Positions 16,974-24,639 of a stretch of 64,000 nucleotides of DNA are shown here, one piece after another; position 1 is the stretch's first letter; each line of letters starts with the position of its first letter. The notes under the pieces were generated by a model. That model searched no databases. It saw only the letters and a list, made by a program, of their open reading frames with translations, and was not told where the DNA came from. The stretch is from Paenibacillus agricola (GTDB lineage Bacteria > Bacillota > Bacilli > Paenibacillales > NBRC-103111): assembly GCF_011440305.1 (NCBI RefSeq), contig NZ_JAAOIW010000006.1:348814-412813 (forward strand). Reading direction: 5' to 3'. Position numbers and translations under genes: made by a program.

Positions 16974-17978
16974 ATGAAAGCTGCCGTATTAAAAGCACCT
17001 CACCAGATTGAAGTTTTGGAATGGGAGAATTCTGGGCTTAAGCCCGATGAAGTGAGGATTCAAGTCAAAGGCTGTGGGATTTGTGGCACAGATCAGCACA
17101 TTTATCACGGCAATCCGGGGTCAGCAGCCGTAACCCCGCCCATTGTGCTCGGCCACGAGCTGGCCGGAGTCGTAACGGAATGTGGTGAGCATGTGCAACA
17201 GCTCCAAATAGGGGATCGTGTATCGATAGATCCTAATATATACTGTGGGGGCTGCCGATATTGCCGTAATGGCCAGTCGCATCTATGTGACCACCTTCAA
17301 GCAGTTGGAGTCACGCGTGATGGGGGGATGGGTGAGTATTGCGTAGCTCCAGCCGCGAATTGTTATCTGCTGCCGGATTCGTTGAGCTTTGCCGAAGGCG
17401 CTATGGTCGAGCCGCTTGGCTGTGTGCTGCATGGCTTCAAAAAAGTAGATATCCGCCCGATTCATACCGTATTGCTGATAGGCGGCGGATTTATTGGACA
17501 ATTGTTCCTGCAATTGGTGAAAAGGCAAGGCGCGGCACGAATCGTGGTTAGCGAGCCTGCTGCCGAGAAGCATGCAGCGCTGCTTGCCTTAGGCGCTGAT
17601 GAGGTCGTGCAGCCGACCGCTTTGGTTGTGGAGCAGTTAAGGGATGAATTCGATGTAGTCATCGAATGTGTGGGGCGCAAGGATTCGATGGAGCTGGCCA
17701 TTGAGGCTGCCCATAAAGGCGGGCAGGTGCTGCTCTTTGGTGTCGCCAACCCGGCAACACAAATCCAGGTTTCGCCTTTTGCTATTTTCTCAAAGGAGCT
17801 TCGTATATTAGGTTCCTTTATTAATCCACATACCCATGAAGAGGCGATCGCGCTCATTGCTCAGCAGCTTGTCAAGGTGGAGCCTTTGATCAGCCATCGA
17901 TTTTCGTTGGAGGAAGTGCCGCAAATGATGGGTGATTATGCTAAAATGAATGTGACCAAAGCGGTCATTGTTTACTGA
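16974..17978 (+). CDS. Zinc-dependent alcohol/polyol dehydrogenase (MDR family)
   Basis: 334 residues of the medium-chain dehydrogenase family, sorbitol/threonine dehydrogenase branch. The catalytic zinc ligands are visible in GCGICGTD and in GHE. The four-cysteine structural zinc site is CGGCRYCRNGQSHLC. The NAD-binding motif is GGGFIG near residue 165. The expected role is NAD-dependent oxidation of a sugar alcohol or related polyol in the cytoplasm. AGGGGGA precedes the ATG. Its stop codon lies next to the ribosome binding site of the ROK kinase gene, so the two are co-transcribed and may form a short sugar-alcohol route. The exact substrate is unknown. Confidence 0.9.
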   Translation: MKAAVLKAPHQIEVLEWENSGLKPDEVRIQVKGCGICGTDQHIYHGNPGSAAVTPPIVLGHELAGVVTECGEHVQQLQIGDRVSIDPNIYCGGCRYCRNGQSHLCDHLQAVGVTRDGGMGEYCVAPAANCYLLPDSLSFAEGAMVEPLGCVLHGFKKVDIRPIHTVLLIGGGFIGQLFLQLVKRQGAARIVVSEPAAEKHAALLALGADEVVQPTALVVEQLRDEFDVVIECVGRKDSMELAIEAAHKGGQVLLFGVANPATQIQVSPFAIFSKELRILGSFINPHTHEEAIALIAQQLVKVEPLISHRFSLEEVPQMMGDYAKMNVTKAVIVY

Positions 17979-17988
17979 AGGGAGATTT

Positions 17989-18885
17989 ATGTCAATGATT
18001 TTAGGGGCAATTGAAGCAGGTGGAACCAAATTTGTTTGTGGTTTAGGCAATGAGCACGGTGAGATTCTAGATCGCGTTAGCTTTCCCACAACAACACCAG
18101 AGGAGACGATGGACCAGGTCGTTCGTTTTTTCAAAGAAAAGCAGGTTGAAGCTATTGGCATCGGTTCTTTTGGACCGGTAGATTTAAATAAAGAAAGTGC
18201 TACTTATGGTTATGTGACAACAACACCGAAGCCGCACTGGAACCAATATCCGATTTTGCAGGAGCTTCAAAAACATATCCATGTCCCAATCGGTTTTGAT
18301 ACGGATGTGAATGCAGCAGCGCTTGGAGAAGCAGAGTGGGGGGCGGCTAAAGGGTTAGACAGCTGTGTATATGTAACGATAGGCACAGGAATTGGCGCGG
18401 GAGCTATTGTAGAGGGCAAATTGCTGCATGGTTTGCTTCATCCCGAAATGGGCCACATCCCGATCAAACGCCATCCTGAGGATACCTACGCGGGAAATTG
18501 TCCTTACCACCAAGATTGCTTGGAAGGTATGGCTGCAGGCCCGGCGATTGAGAAGAGATGGGGGAAAAAAGGCTACGAGCTGGAGCAGAACAGCAAAGTA
18601 TGGGAATTTGAAGCTTACTATTTAGCGCAAGCCGTTGTGCACTTCATCTATATCTTATCCCCCCAAAAAATTATATTGGGCGGCGGCGTGATGAAGCAAA
18701 AGCAGCTATTTCCGCTAATCCATGCACATGTCATTCAAATGCTAAACGGCTATATACAAAAAGAAGAGCTGGCCACCGGCATCGACCACTATATCGTATC
18801 GCCTGGCTTGGTCGACAATGCAGGGCTTAGCGGAGCGCTGGTACTGGCCAAACGCGAGCTTGAGCGCGTACAGGCTGTACGCTAA
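17989..18885 (+). CDS. ROK-family sugar kinase, fructokinase-like
   Basis: 298 residues. The phosphate-binding loop near the N-terminus (GAIEAGGTKFVCG) and the ROK signature (VTIGTGIGAGAIVEGKLLHG) are present, as is the zinc motif HPEMGHI with CPYHQDCLEG. It closely resembles Bacillus GmuE and ScrK-type fructokinases, which phosphorylate fructose with ATP. AAGGGAG lies 4 bases before the ATG at 17989 and 10 bases before another ATG at 17995, so the start is ambiguous by two codons. It follows the dehydrogenase gene in an operon; a polyol-to-ketose-to-phosphate route is a reasonable inference. Confidence 0.9.
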   Translation: MSMILGAIEAGGTKFVCGLGNEHGEILDRVSFPTTTPEETMDQVVRFFKEKQVEAIGIGSFGPVDLNKESATYGYVTTTPKPHWNQYPILQELQKHIHVPIGFDTDVNAAALGEAEWGAAKGLDSCVYVTIGTGIGAGAIVEGKLLHGLLHPEMGHIPIKRHPEDTYAGNCPYHQDCLEGMAAGPAIEKRWGKKGYELEQNSKVWEFEAYYLAQAVVHFIYILSPQKIILGGGVMKQKQLFPLIHAHVIQMLNGYIQKEELATGIDHYIVSPGLVDNAGLSGALVLAKRELERVQAVR

Positions 18886-18998
18886 GCCAGCAGCTAGCTC
18901 ATAGCTCATGGGCAGTAGCGGTCGACCCGGGGGCTGAGCCAAAGCAAGGCGCTGCTTACGTGCGCTGAGGGCGCAGCACCACGATGTGCAAGCTGCAC

Positions 18999-19048
18999 GC
19001 GCCCTCGTGAGATCCACCGTCCGCTGTGTGGTGGTCGCACGAGGGCGC
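18999..19048. repeat. GC-rich palindromic hairpin in a 256-bp intergenic region
   Basis: GCGCCCTCGTG (18999-19009) pairs perfectly with CACGAGGGCGC (19038-19048), with an inner CCACC/GGTGG pairing. No T-run follows, so it is not a typical terminator. The 18886-19141 region is unusually GC-rich for this genome and shows no gene. Confidence 0.55.
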
Positions 19049-19141
19049 GAAGTTCTTTGCTGGCAGGACGATTACCGCCCGCTGTGAGGGTACATCTGCA
19101 CATGTAGTCGTTGCAGTGCCTAAGTAGCATGAGCGCACCAG

Positions 19142-19840
19142 CTACCGCACCACGCCCTGTAGCCTGATGAGCGTTTGCTCAACCTTGCGCAAATGGGTAG
19201 CCATGCGCTGCTTGGCAACGACGGGAATGCCTAGACTGATGGCATCGACCAGTAGGAAATGCTCCTCGGACAGCCTAGAAGCTTCACTTTGTTCAGCAAA
19301 TAGCCAGAGGCGGCGGCTTTCACGCATTACGGGACCCATAGAAGAAAATAGCGATTCAAGTGTTCCTGCAAGCAACGGATTGCCTGACGCCTCGGCTATC
19401 GCAATGTGGAAACGGATATCGGCTTCATCCAGCAAGCTTTCATCTTGGAGAGCCATCATATCCTCTGAAATTTGCTTCAAAATGGCCAATTGCTCTTCGG
19501 TGCGGCGTTTAGCCGCTAAACGGGCGCTTTCCGTTTCAAGAATATATCGGAGCTCGATCCAAGCTTTTAATTGTTGAATATCCTGAATTTCAGGAGCCTG
19601 CCAAATTTCATTGGCGGGCTCTTTGTTTTTAAGTACAAAGGTGCCTCCGCCATGGCGCACATCCACCCAGCCTTGTGCTTTTAAAGAGGCTATAGCTTCT
19701 CGGATAGTAGACCGCCCGACTTGGAACAAGACCGCCAGCTTTTCCACAGAGGGAAGCTTAGTGCCAACAAGCCATTTGCCCTCAATAATCTGCCCAAGGA
19801 TAGCATCGGAAACAACTGTGGAAGCTTTGGGGATCAGCAT
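19142..19840 (-). CDS. FadR/GntR-family transcriptional repressor (FCD domain)
   Basis: 232 residues. An N-terminal winged HTH (about 8-70) contains the GntR pattern GTKLPSVEKLAVLFQVGRS followed by TIREAIASL. The C-terminal FCD ligand domain (about 90-220) shows metal-binding-type His/Asp residues in DIRFHIAIAEASGN and near EEHFLLVDAI. FCD regulators of this size often respond to lactate, glycolate or other 2-hydroxy acids. An AAAGGAGGGA ribosome binding site precedes the ATG. It is divergent from glcD, and a palindrome at the glcD promoter is its likely operator. Confidence 0.9.
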   Translation of the reverse strand: MLIPKASTVVSDAILGQIIEGKWLVGTKLPSVEKLAVLFQVGRSTIREAIASLKAQGWVDVRHGGGTFVLKNKEPANEIWQAPEIQDIQQLKAWIELRYILETESARLAAKRRTEEQLAILKQISEDMMALQDESLLDEADIRFHIAIAEASGNPLLAGTLESLFSSMGPVMRESRRLWLFAEQSEASRLSEEHFLLVDAISLGIPVVAKQRMATHLRKVEQTLIRLQGVVR

Positions 19841-19965
19841 GAAAGTAGTCCCTCCTTTTTATAGTAGGATGATACATCAATAATAAATCAATAAGTTATA
19901 CGGTCATTAAATCATATAGCTTATAAATGATACAACAACACACAGAAAAAAAGCGTAGCCCTATA

Positions 19966-19995
19966 TTGACATAGTAGAAAAGAAGCTCTTATAAT
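19966..19995 (+). promoter_or_regulatory. Sigma-A-type promoter of the glycolate oxidase genes
   Basis: Consensus TTGACA (19966-19971) and TATAAT (19990-19995) are separated by 18 bp, upstream of glcD. Confidence 0.8.
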
Positions 19996-20002
19996 AAAAG
20001 TC

Positions 20003-20017
20003 ATCAGATGACCTGAT
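20003..20017. promoter_or_regulatory. Candidate FadR/GntR-type operator
   Basis: The palindrome ATCAG-ATGAC-CTGAT lies directly after the -10 hexamer, overlapping the expected transcription start. The divergent FadR-type repressor gene at 19142-19840 makes it the natural binding protein. Confidence 0.55.
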
Positions 20018-20151
20018 TAATTTTCACTAAATATAATTGTAAAACAGAAGGGCTTAATAAGCAACGCTAAGCGAGTTGCAATCCCATTCTTTCTTACTAA
20101 GCAAATTCGTTAATTTAATGTGCAACTCACCATAAAACGGGAGGCTTATCA

Positions 20152-21666
20152 ATGATAGCGCCATCTATACATGAAGAATTCAAAGCTGCAGTTGGACCGG
20201 GCTGGTATAAGCACGACACAGAAACACTCGTTTCCTATAGCTATGATGCTACACCGCTTTACCAAGCTATGCCGGATGGTGTCGTGTTTCCTGCTTCGAC
20301 TGCGGAAGTTTCCGCGGTTATGAAGGTCTGCGCACGACATAAAATTCCTCTGATCGGCCGTGGAGCCGGGAGTAATCTTTGTGCAGGCACAGTCCCCATG
20401 CAGGGGGGGCTCGTTATGGTCATGACTCGAATGAATAGGCTGATTGAGATCGACCAGAACAATCTGACAGCAACATTCCAAACCGGCTTGAATACGAAAA
20501 AATTCCATCTAGCAGTTGAGGAAACGGGGTTATTTTATCCACCCGATCCAAGCAGCATGATTATTTGTACAATGGGCGGCAATATTGCACTCGGTGCAGG
20601 TGGGTTGCGCGGCCTTAAATATGGCACAACAAAGGATTATGTGATTGGCCTGGAGGCTGTGCTGGCAAGCGGAGAGATTATTCGAACAGGAGGCAAGCTG
20701 GTCAAGGACGTGGCGGGCTATGATTTGACCCGTTTGCTTGTAGGCTCAGGTGGCACACTGGCGATCTTGACGGAGGCGACTGTTAAGCTGGTGCCAAGAC
20801 CGGAATATCGGCGGTCGATGATTGCGATTTTTGCTGATCTACAATCTGCGGCGAGGACTGTATCACAGATTGTCGCCAGCAGGATTACACCCTGTACGCT
20901 GGAGTTTATGGATAAAGCGACAATCCAGGTGGTCGAGGATTTTGCCAAGATCGGGTTGCCTACCGATGCAGAAGCGATTCTGGCGATTGAGCAAGATGGC
21001 GATGAAAGGCTCGTGGAGCGGGATTTGCTGAAAATCGAGGAGATCTGCCGCCAGCAAGGGGCGATTCAAGTGAAGATCGCGGCTACTCCTGAAGAAGGAG
21101 CGAAGGTTATGGAAGCGCGGCGAAGTGCACTCGCTGCTCTATCACGCCTTCGGCCTACAACGATTCTGGAGGATGCGACCGTACCACGCTCACGCCTAGC
21201 CGATATGGTGCTGGAGATCCAGCGAATTGCGCTCAAATATAACGTGCAGATTTGCACCTTCGGGCATGCTGGAGACGGCAACCTGCATCCAACAGCGATG
21301 ACGGATGCTCGTGACCCTGAGGAGCTTCACCGTGTGGAGCAGGCGTTCGAGGAAATTTTCTCAGTTGCGATAGCTATGGGCGGGACGATAACCGGCGAAC
21401 ATGGGGTAGGAATGGTCAAGGCACCCTTTCTCGAATGGAAGGTCGGTGCAGCTGGAGTTAACATTATGAAAGGAATTAAAGCGGCATTTGACCCCGATCA
21501 TATATTAAACCCAGGGAAGCTGTTCGCAGAGACACGTAAACGGATTGTATATAAAAATGGGGCGGATGATTTTACGCCTTTGGAGCCTCTGGAAGGACAT
21601 GGGCTTGAGCAAGAACACGGCCAGCAGCCTATAGCGGTAAAGGAATCTGCTCAGGAGGAGGGTTAA
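20152..21666 (+). CDS. glcD: Glycolate oxidase, FAD-binding subunit GlcD
   Basis: 504 residues. The FAD_binding_4 domain shows the PLIGRGAGSNLCAG and PPDPSS motifs and VKDVAGYDLTRLLVGS. The C-terminal FAD-oxidase domain ends HAGDGNLHP and GEHGVGMVKAPFL, typical of GlcD and D-lactate dehydrogenases. It oxidises glycolate (or another 2-hydroxy acid) to the 2-oxo acid and passes electrons to the Fe-S subunit encoded next. GGGAGG precedes the ATG. The substrate could also be D-lactate; the glycolate call rests on the GlcD/GlcF pairing. No GlcE-type subunit is present, as is usual in Firmicutes. Confidence 0.9.
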   Translation: MIAPSIHEEFKAAVGPGWYKHDTETLVSYSYDATPLYQAMPDGVVFPASTAEVSAVMKVCARHKIPLIGRGAGSNLCAGTVPMQGGLVMVMTRMNRLIEIDQNNLTATFQTGLNTKKFHLAVEETGLFYPPDPSSMIICTMGGNIALGAGGLRGLKYGTTKDYVIGLEAVLASGEIIRTGGKLVKDVAGYDLTRLLVGSGGTLAILTEATVKLVPRPEYRRSMIAIFADLQSAARTVSQIVASRITPCTLEFMDKATIQVVEDFAKIGLPTDAEAILAIEQDGDERLVERDLLKIEEICRQQGAIQVKIAATPEEGAKVMEARRSALAALSRLRPTTILEDATVPRSRLADMVLEIQRIALKYNVQICTFGHAGDGNLHPTAMTDARDPEELHRVEQAFEEIFSVAIAMGGTITGEHGVGMVKAPFLEWKVGAAGVNIMKGIKAAFDPDHILNPGKLFAETRKRIVYKNGADDFTPLEPLEGHGLEQEHGQQPIAVKESAQEEG

Positions 21667-21669
21667 AAG

Positions 21670-23118
21670 ATGGAAGCCAAACAACAAACACAAACACCAA
21701 CACAAATTCAGACTCAAACTCAATCGCTCGCCACTAAATTAGTGGCGACCTTGGATTATGACCAGTTAACCAACTGTATGCGCTGTGGTTTCTGTCAGAC
21801 TGCCTGTCCTACGTTTAATGAAACCGGACTGGAAGCAGCTTCTCCTCGGGGACGGATTGCCTTGATGAAGGCTGTAGCCGACGGATTCATGGAGCCGGGC
21901 CAACAGTTCAAGGAGCAAATGGATCTTTGCCTAGGCTGCCGCGCTTGTGAACCAGCCTGTCCGTCAGATGTGAAATACGGCCAGTTGATCGAGCAGGCTC
22001 GGGAGTCGATTACAGCAGAGACCGAATTTCCATGGCATGTCAAAGCAGTTCGCACCTTGTTTATGGAGCGGTTGTTTCCGAACCACGGCCGGATGCGCTT
22101 AGTAGGTGGATTGCTGAAGCTGTACCAGCGTTCAGGTCTGCAAACCGTTACGCGCAAAAGCGGCGTCATGAACCTATTTCCGCAACATATGCGGGAAATG
22201 GAGCAGATCCTGCCGCAGGCTTCCTCAGATGGCGTCATTGTAGCATGGGAAAAGCTCGGTCTTGCCGCTGCTTGGGAAACAGCCAGTAATGGACAGCGGA
22301 TGCTTGTCATTCCGCAGGCTGGCACTAGCGCCAAGGTTGCCCGTGTGGGCATGTTCCGCGGCTGCATCATGGATGTGCTGTTCACAGAGACGAATGTGAA
22401 CACCGTCAAGCTGCTGTCCGAAGCGGGCTTCGAGGTAGTCATACCGGAAGCGCAGACTTGCTGCGGCGCCCTCCATGCCCATGCAGGCGAAGGCGACAGC
22501 GCCCGTGGGCTCGCCCGCACAAACATCGACGTGTTCGCTAACGCCCGCGTCGACTACATTGCAAGCAACGCAGGTGGCTGCGGTGCAAGCTTGAAGGAAT
22601 ACGACCATCTGCTTCACGCTGATCCGTCGATGATTTCCGCGGCGCGGGACTTTGTCGGCCGCATGAAGGATGTATCCGAGCTGCTGCTGGATTACGGCCG
22701 GCCGCTTGAATTAAAGCCGGTTGCACCGACCGCTCTCCCAACAAAGGTCACTTACCAAGACTCATGCCATTTGCGTAATGTTATGCGTGTACACCGGCAG
22801 CCGCGCGACTTGATCAAGCTGATTCCTGGCGTGCAGCTTAATGAGCTGCAAAGTGCGGACACCTGCTGTGGATCGGCAGGCATTTACAATCTGACGCAGC
22901 CGCAAATGTCGACACAGGTGCTGGACCATAAGATGGAATTGGTGGACCTAACCCAGGCAGAGACGATCATCACAGCCAATCCTGGCTGCTTGCTGCAAAT
23001 GCAATGGGGCATTCACCGTTCTGCAGAAGGCGGCAACCGTAAAGCCGTCCATTTGATCGATTTTCTTGCCGAAGCTGTACATTTCCAGGAGCCGCAGATG
23101 CCACAAAAGACCATCTAA
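21670..23118 (+). CDS. glcF: Glycolate oxidase, iron-sulfur subunit GlcF
   Basis: 482 residues. Two [4Fe-4S] ferredoxin-like motifs lie near the N-terminus (CMRCGFCQTACP and CLGCRACEPACP). Two CCG domains follow (TCCGALHAHAG and TCCGSAGIYN), the mark of GlcF and heterodisulfide-reductase-like subunits. It carries electrons from GlcD to the quinone pool at the membrane. It starts 3 bp after the glcD stop and the GGAGGG ribosome binding site lies in the end of glcD. The first 20 residues are a Gln/Thr-rich run, unlike the usual family start. Confidence 0.9.
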   Translation: MEAKQQTQTPTQIQTQTQSLATKLVATLDYDQLTNCMRCGFCQTACPTFNETGLEAASPRGRIALMKAVADGFMEPGQQFKEQMDLCLGCRACEPACPSDVKYGQLIEQARESITAETEFPWHVKAVRTLFMERLFPNHGRMRLVGGLLKLYQRSGLQTVTRKSGVMNLFPQHMREMEQILPQASSDGVIVAWEKLGLAAAWETASNGQRMLVIPQAGTSAKVARVGMFRGCIMDVLFTETNVNTVKLLSEAGFEVVIPEAQTCCGALHAHAGEGDSARGLARTNIDVFANARVDYIASNAGGCGASLKEYDHLLHADPSMISAARDFVGRMKDVSELLLDYGRPLELKPVAPTALPTKVTYQDSCHLRNVMRVHRQPRDLIKLIPGVQLNELQSADTCCGSAGIYNLTQPQMSTQVLDHKMELVDLTQAETIITANPGCLLQMQWGIHRSAEGGNRKAVHLIDFLAEAVHFQEPQMPQKTI

Positions 23119-23325
23119 GTTCTATGTATTAAGCATGGGTCCGATAACGCCGGAAGGCGTTCAAATATATTCTCGGTTTTCATTTGCACCCCCCCTAAAA
23201 AAAACCGCCCTTCGAATACGTATGGTAGATACCCTTATTGCTTCTTAACCCACGAAACTGGTTAAATAGGGAGTATATGAGGATGTAGACAGGGACGGAA
23301 TGAATACTTAGGACGGGGTGAATAT

Positions 23326-23529
23326 ATGAGTTTATCCAACTGCCAAGGCTGCGGAGTTCTGCACATACAGCAAAAAAATGTTTTGTGTAATGACTGCTTA
23401 AAGCAATATATAGAAGAAACTCATATAATAAAAGATTTTTTGTATAATCATCCCCATGCCAATGTGATGGATTTAGTTAATGAAACGGGGTTTTCATTAA
23501 AAAAAGTAAAAGAGCTGGTCAACTGGTAA
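23326..23529 (+). CDS. Small zinc-ribbon and HTH protein resembling the YvyF flagellar-operon protein
   Basis: 67 residues. Two CxxC pairs (CQGCG, CNDC) should bind zinc. The rest, ending ANVMDLVNETGFSLKKVKELVNW, looks like a small helical domain. This matches the N-terminal half of YvyF (TIGR03826) proteins, which are normally about twice as long and lie in flagellar gene clusters. No flagellar genes are near. GGGGTG precedes the ATG. The assignment is by pattern and the function is unknown. Confidence 0.6.
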   Translation: MSLSNCQGCGVLHIQQKNVLCNDCLKQYIEETHIIKDFLYNHPHANVMDLVNETGFSLKKVKELVNW

Positions 23530-23639
23530 TCCTGTGCAAGCAGGTAGCTGGAGGACGGCTTTTTTTGTTTATACATGAAAAAGAAGACCAAGCATGTCGA
23601 TGGATCCGACTGCCTAGTCCCCTTGTGTGGACATCCATG

Positions 23640-24218
23640 CTAAAGCGTATGAGCTTCCTTGCGTTTTGATGCATAACATTTACGGCATACAGGCAAGTAG
23701 CTTTCATTGCCGCCGATTTGGATTTGTTCCCCTTCAAACACAGGCCGCCCATCCTTGCAGCGCATATTCATAATCGCTTTTTTATCGCAGTACCAGCAAA
23801 CGGTTTTAATTTCTTCAATTTTATCGGCTATGGCCAACAGGTGGTAGCTGCCCTCGAACAATACACCCATAAAGTCTGCACGCAAACCATACGCAATTAC
23901 AGGAATATCCAACGTATCGACAATATCAGCTAGCTGCTGGACCTGGTTCTTAGTTAAAAATTGGGCTTCATCCAATAATATACAATTGGGCTTTTCGGTG
24001 GCAGCAAGCTTGATCATATCGAGTTGATCATCGACGATAAAGGCTTTTTTCTCCATGCCAATCCGTGATGCTACAGTTCCGACACCATGCCTGTTATCAA
24101 TAGAGGGTGTAAAGAGCAGGATTTTTTTGCCTTGCTCCTCATAATTGTGGGCGGTTCTTAATACTTCTATAGATTTGCCGCTATTCATTGTACCATATCT
24201 AAAATAAAGTTTGGCCAC
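23640..24218 (-). CDS. tdk: Thymidine kinase
   Basis: 192 residues from a GTG start. The type-II thymidine kinase P-loop is GTMNSGKS at 9-16, then LLDEAQFL, and a C-terminal zinc site CWYC with CRKC. It phosphorylates thymidine with ATP for dNTP salvage. The frame stays open to an ATG at 24338, but family members start with a short residue run before the P-loop, as here (VAKLYFRYGTM). GGAGAGG lies about 13 bases before the GTG, slightly far. The upstream in-frame ATGs lack a ribosome binding site. Confidence 0.93.
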   Translation of the reverse strand: MAKLYFRYGTMNSGKSIEVLRTAHNYEEQGKKILLFTPSIDNRHGVGTVASRIGMEKKAFIVDDQLDMIKLAATEKPNCILLDEAQFLTKNQVQQLADIVDTLDIPVIAYGLRADFMGVLFEGSYHLLAIADKIEEIKTVCWYCDKKAIMNMRCKDGRPVFEGEQIQIGGNESYLPVCRKCYASKRKEAHTL

Positions 24219-24639
24219 GTAGGTAGACAGTCCTCTCCGCTGAAATATGTCCATTATCATAGCACAGGATGCTTTAGAAATGTATAGGTCCATTATTTGT
24301 ATATTGGTCGTATAATATAGCGATTGTTGTGAAGCCACTATTATGCCTCGTTGAGGAAGGTATTCTAGCCAAATTTACGGTAGATTAGCCTGTGTTCTGC
24401 TTTTTAATAATCTCATGTTAGGTTTTAACATCCTTAAAAGGGGGAAAAACCGAATAATAGGAACAATTCTTCAGAAAAAGTTAGCTTTTAATCGAGAATT
24501 TGCTATTTTTTAAATTGATATGTTAGGACTCAGATGTTAATATTAAATATATTATCTCTTAAAACGTTATACGATTTATCAGTCAATGTCGTTAAACAAG
24601 TGTGGAAGTTAACTTTACATGAAAGAAAGGTTGTACAAC

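Noticed and set aside
22225..22744. Minus-strand open frames inside glcF
   Set aside because: Antisense shadows of a conserved Fe-S subunit without start signals.
24339..24639. Riboswitch or GltC gene upstream of gltB
   Set aside because: No conserved riboswitch elements and no open frame of LysR type are found in the 300 bp.
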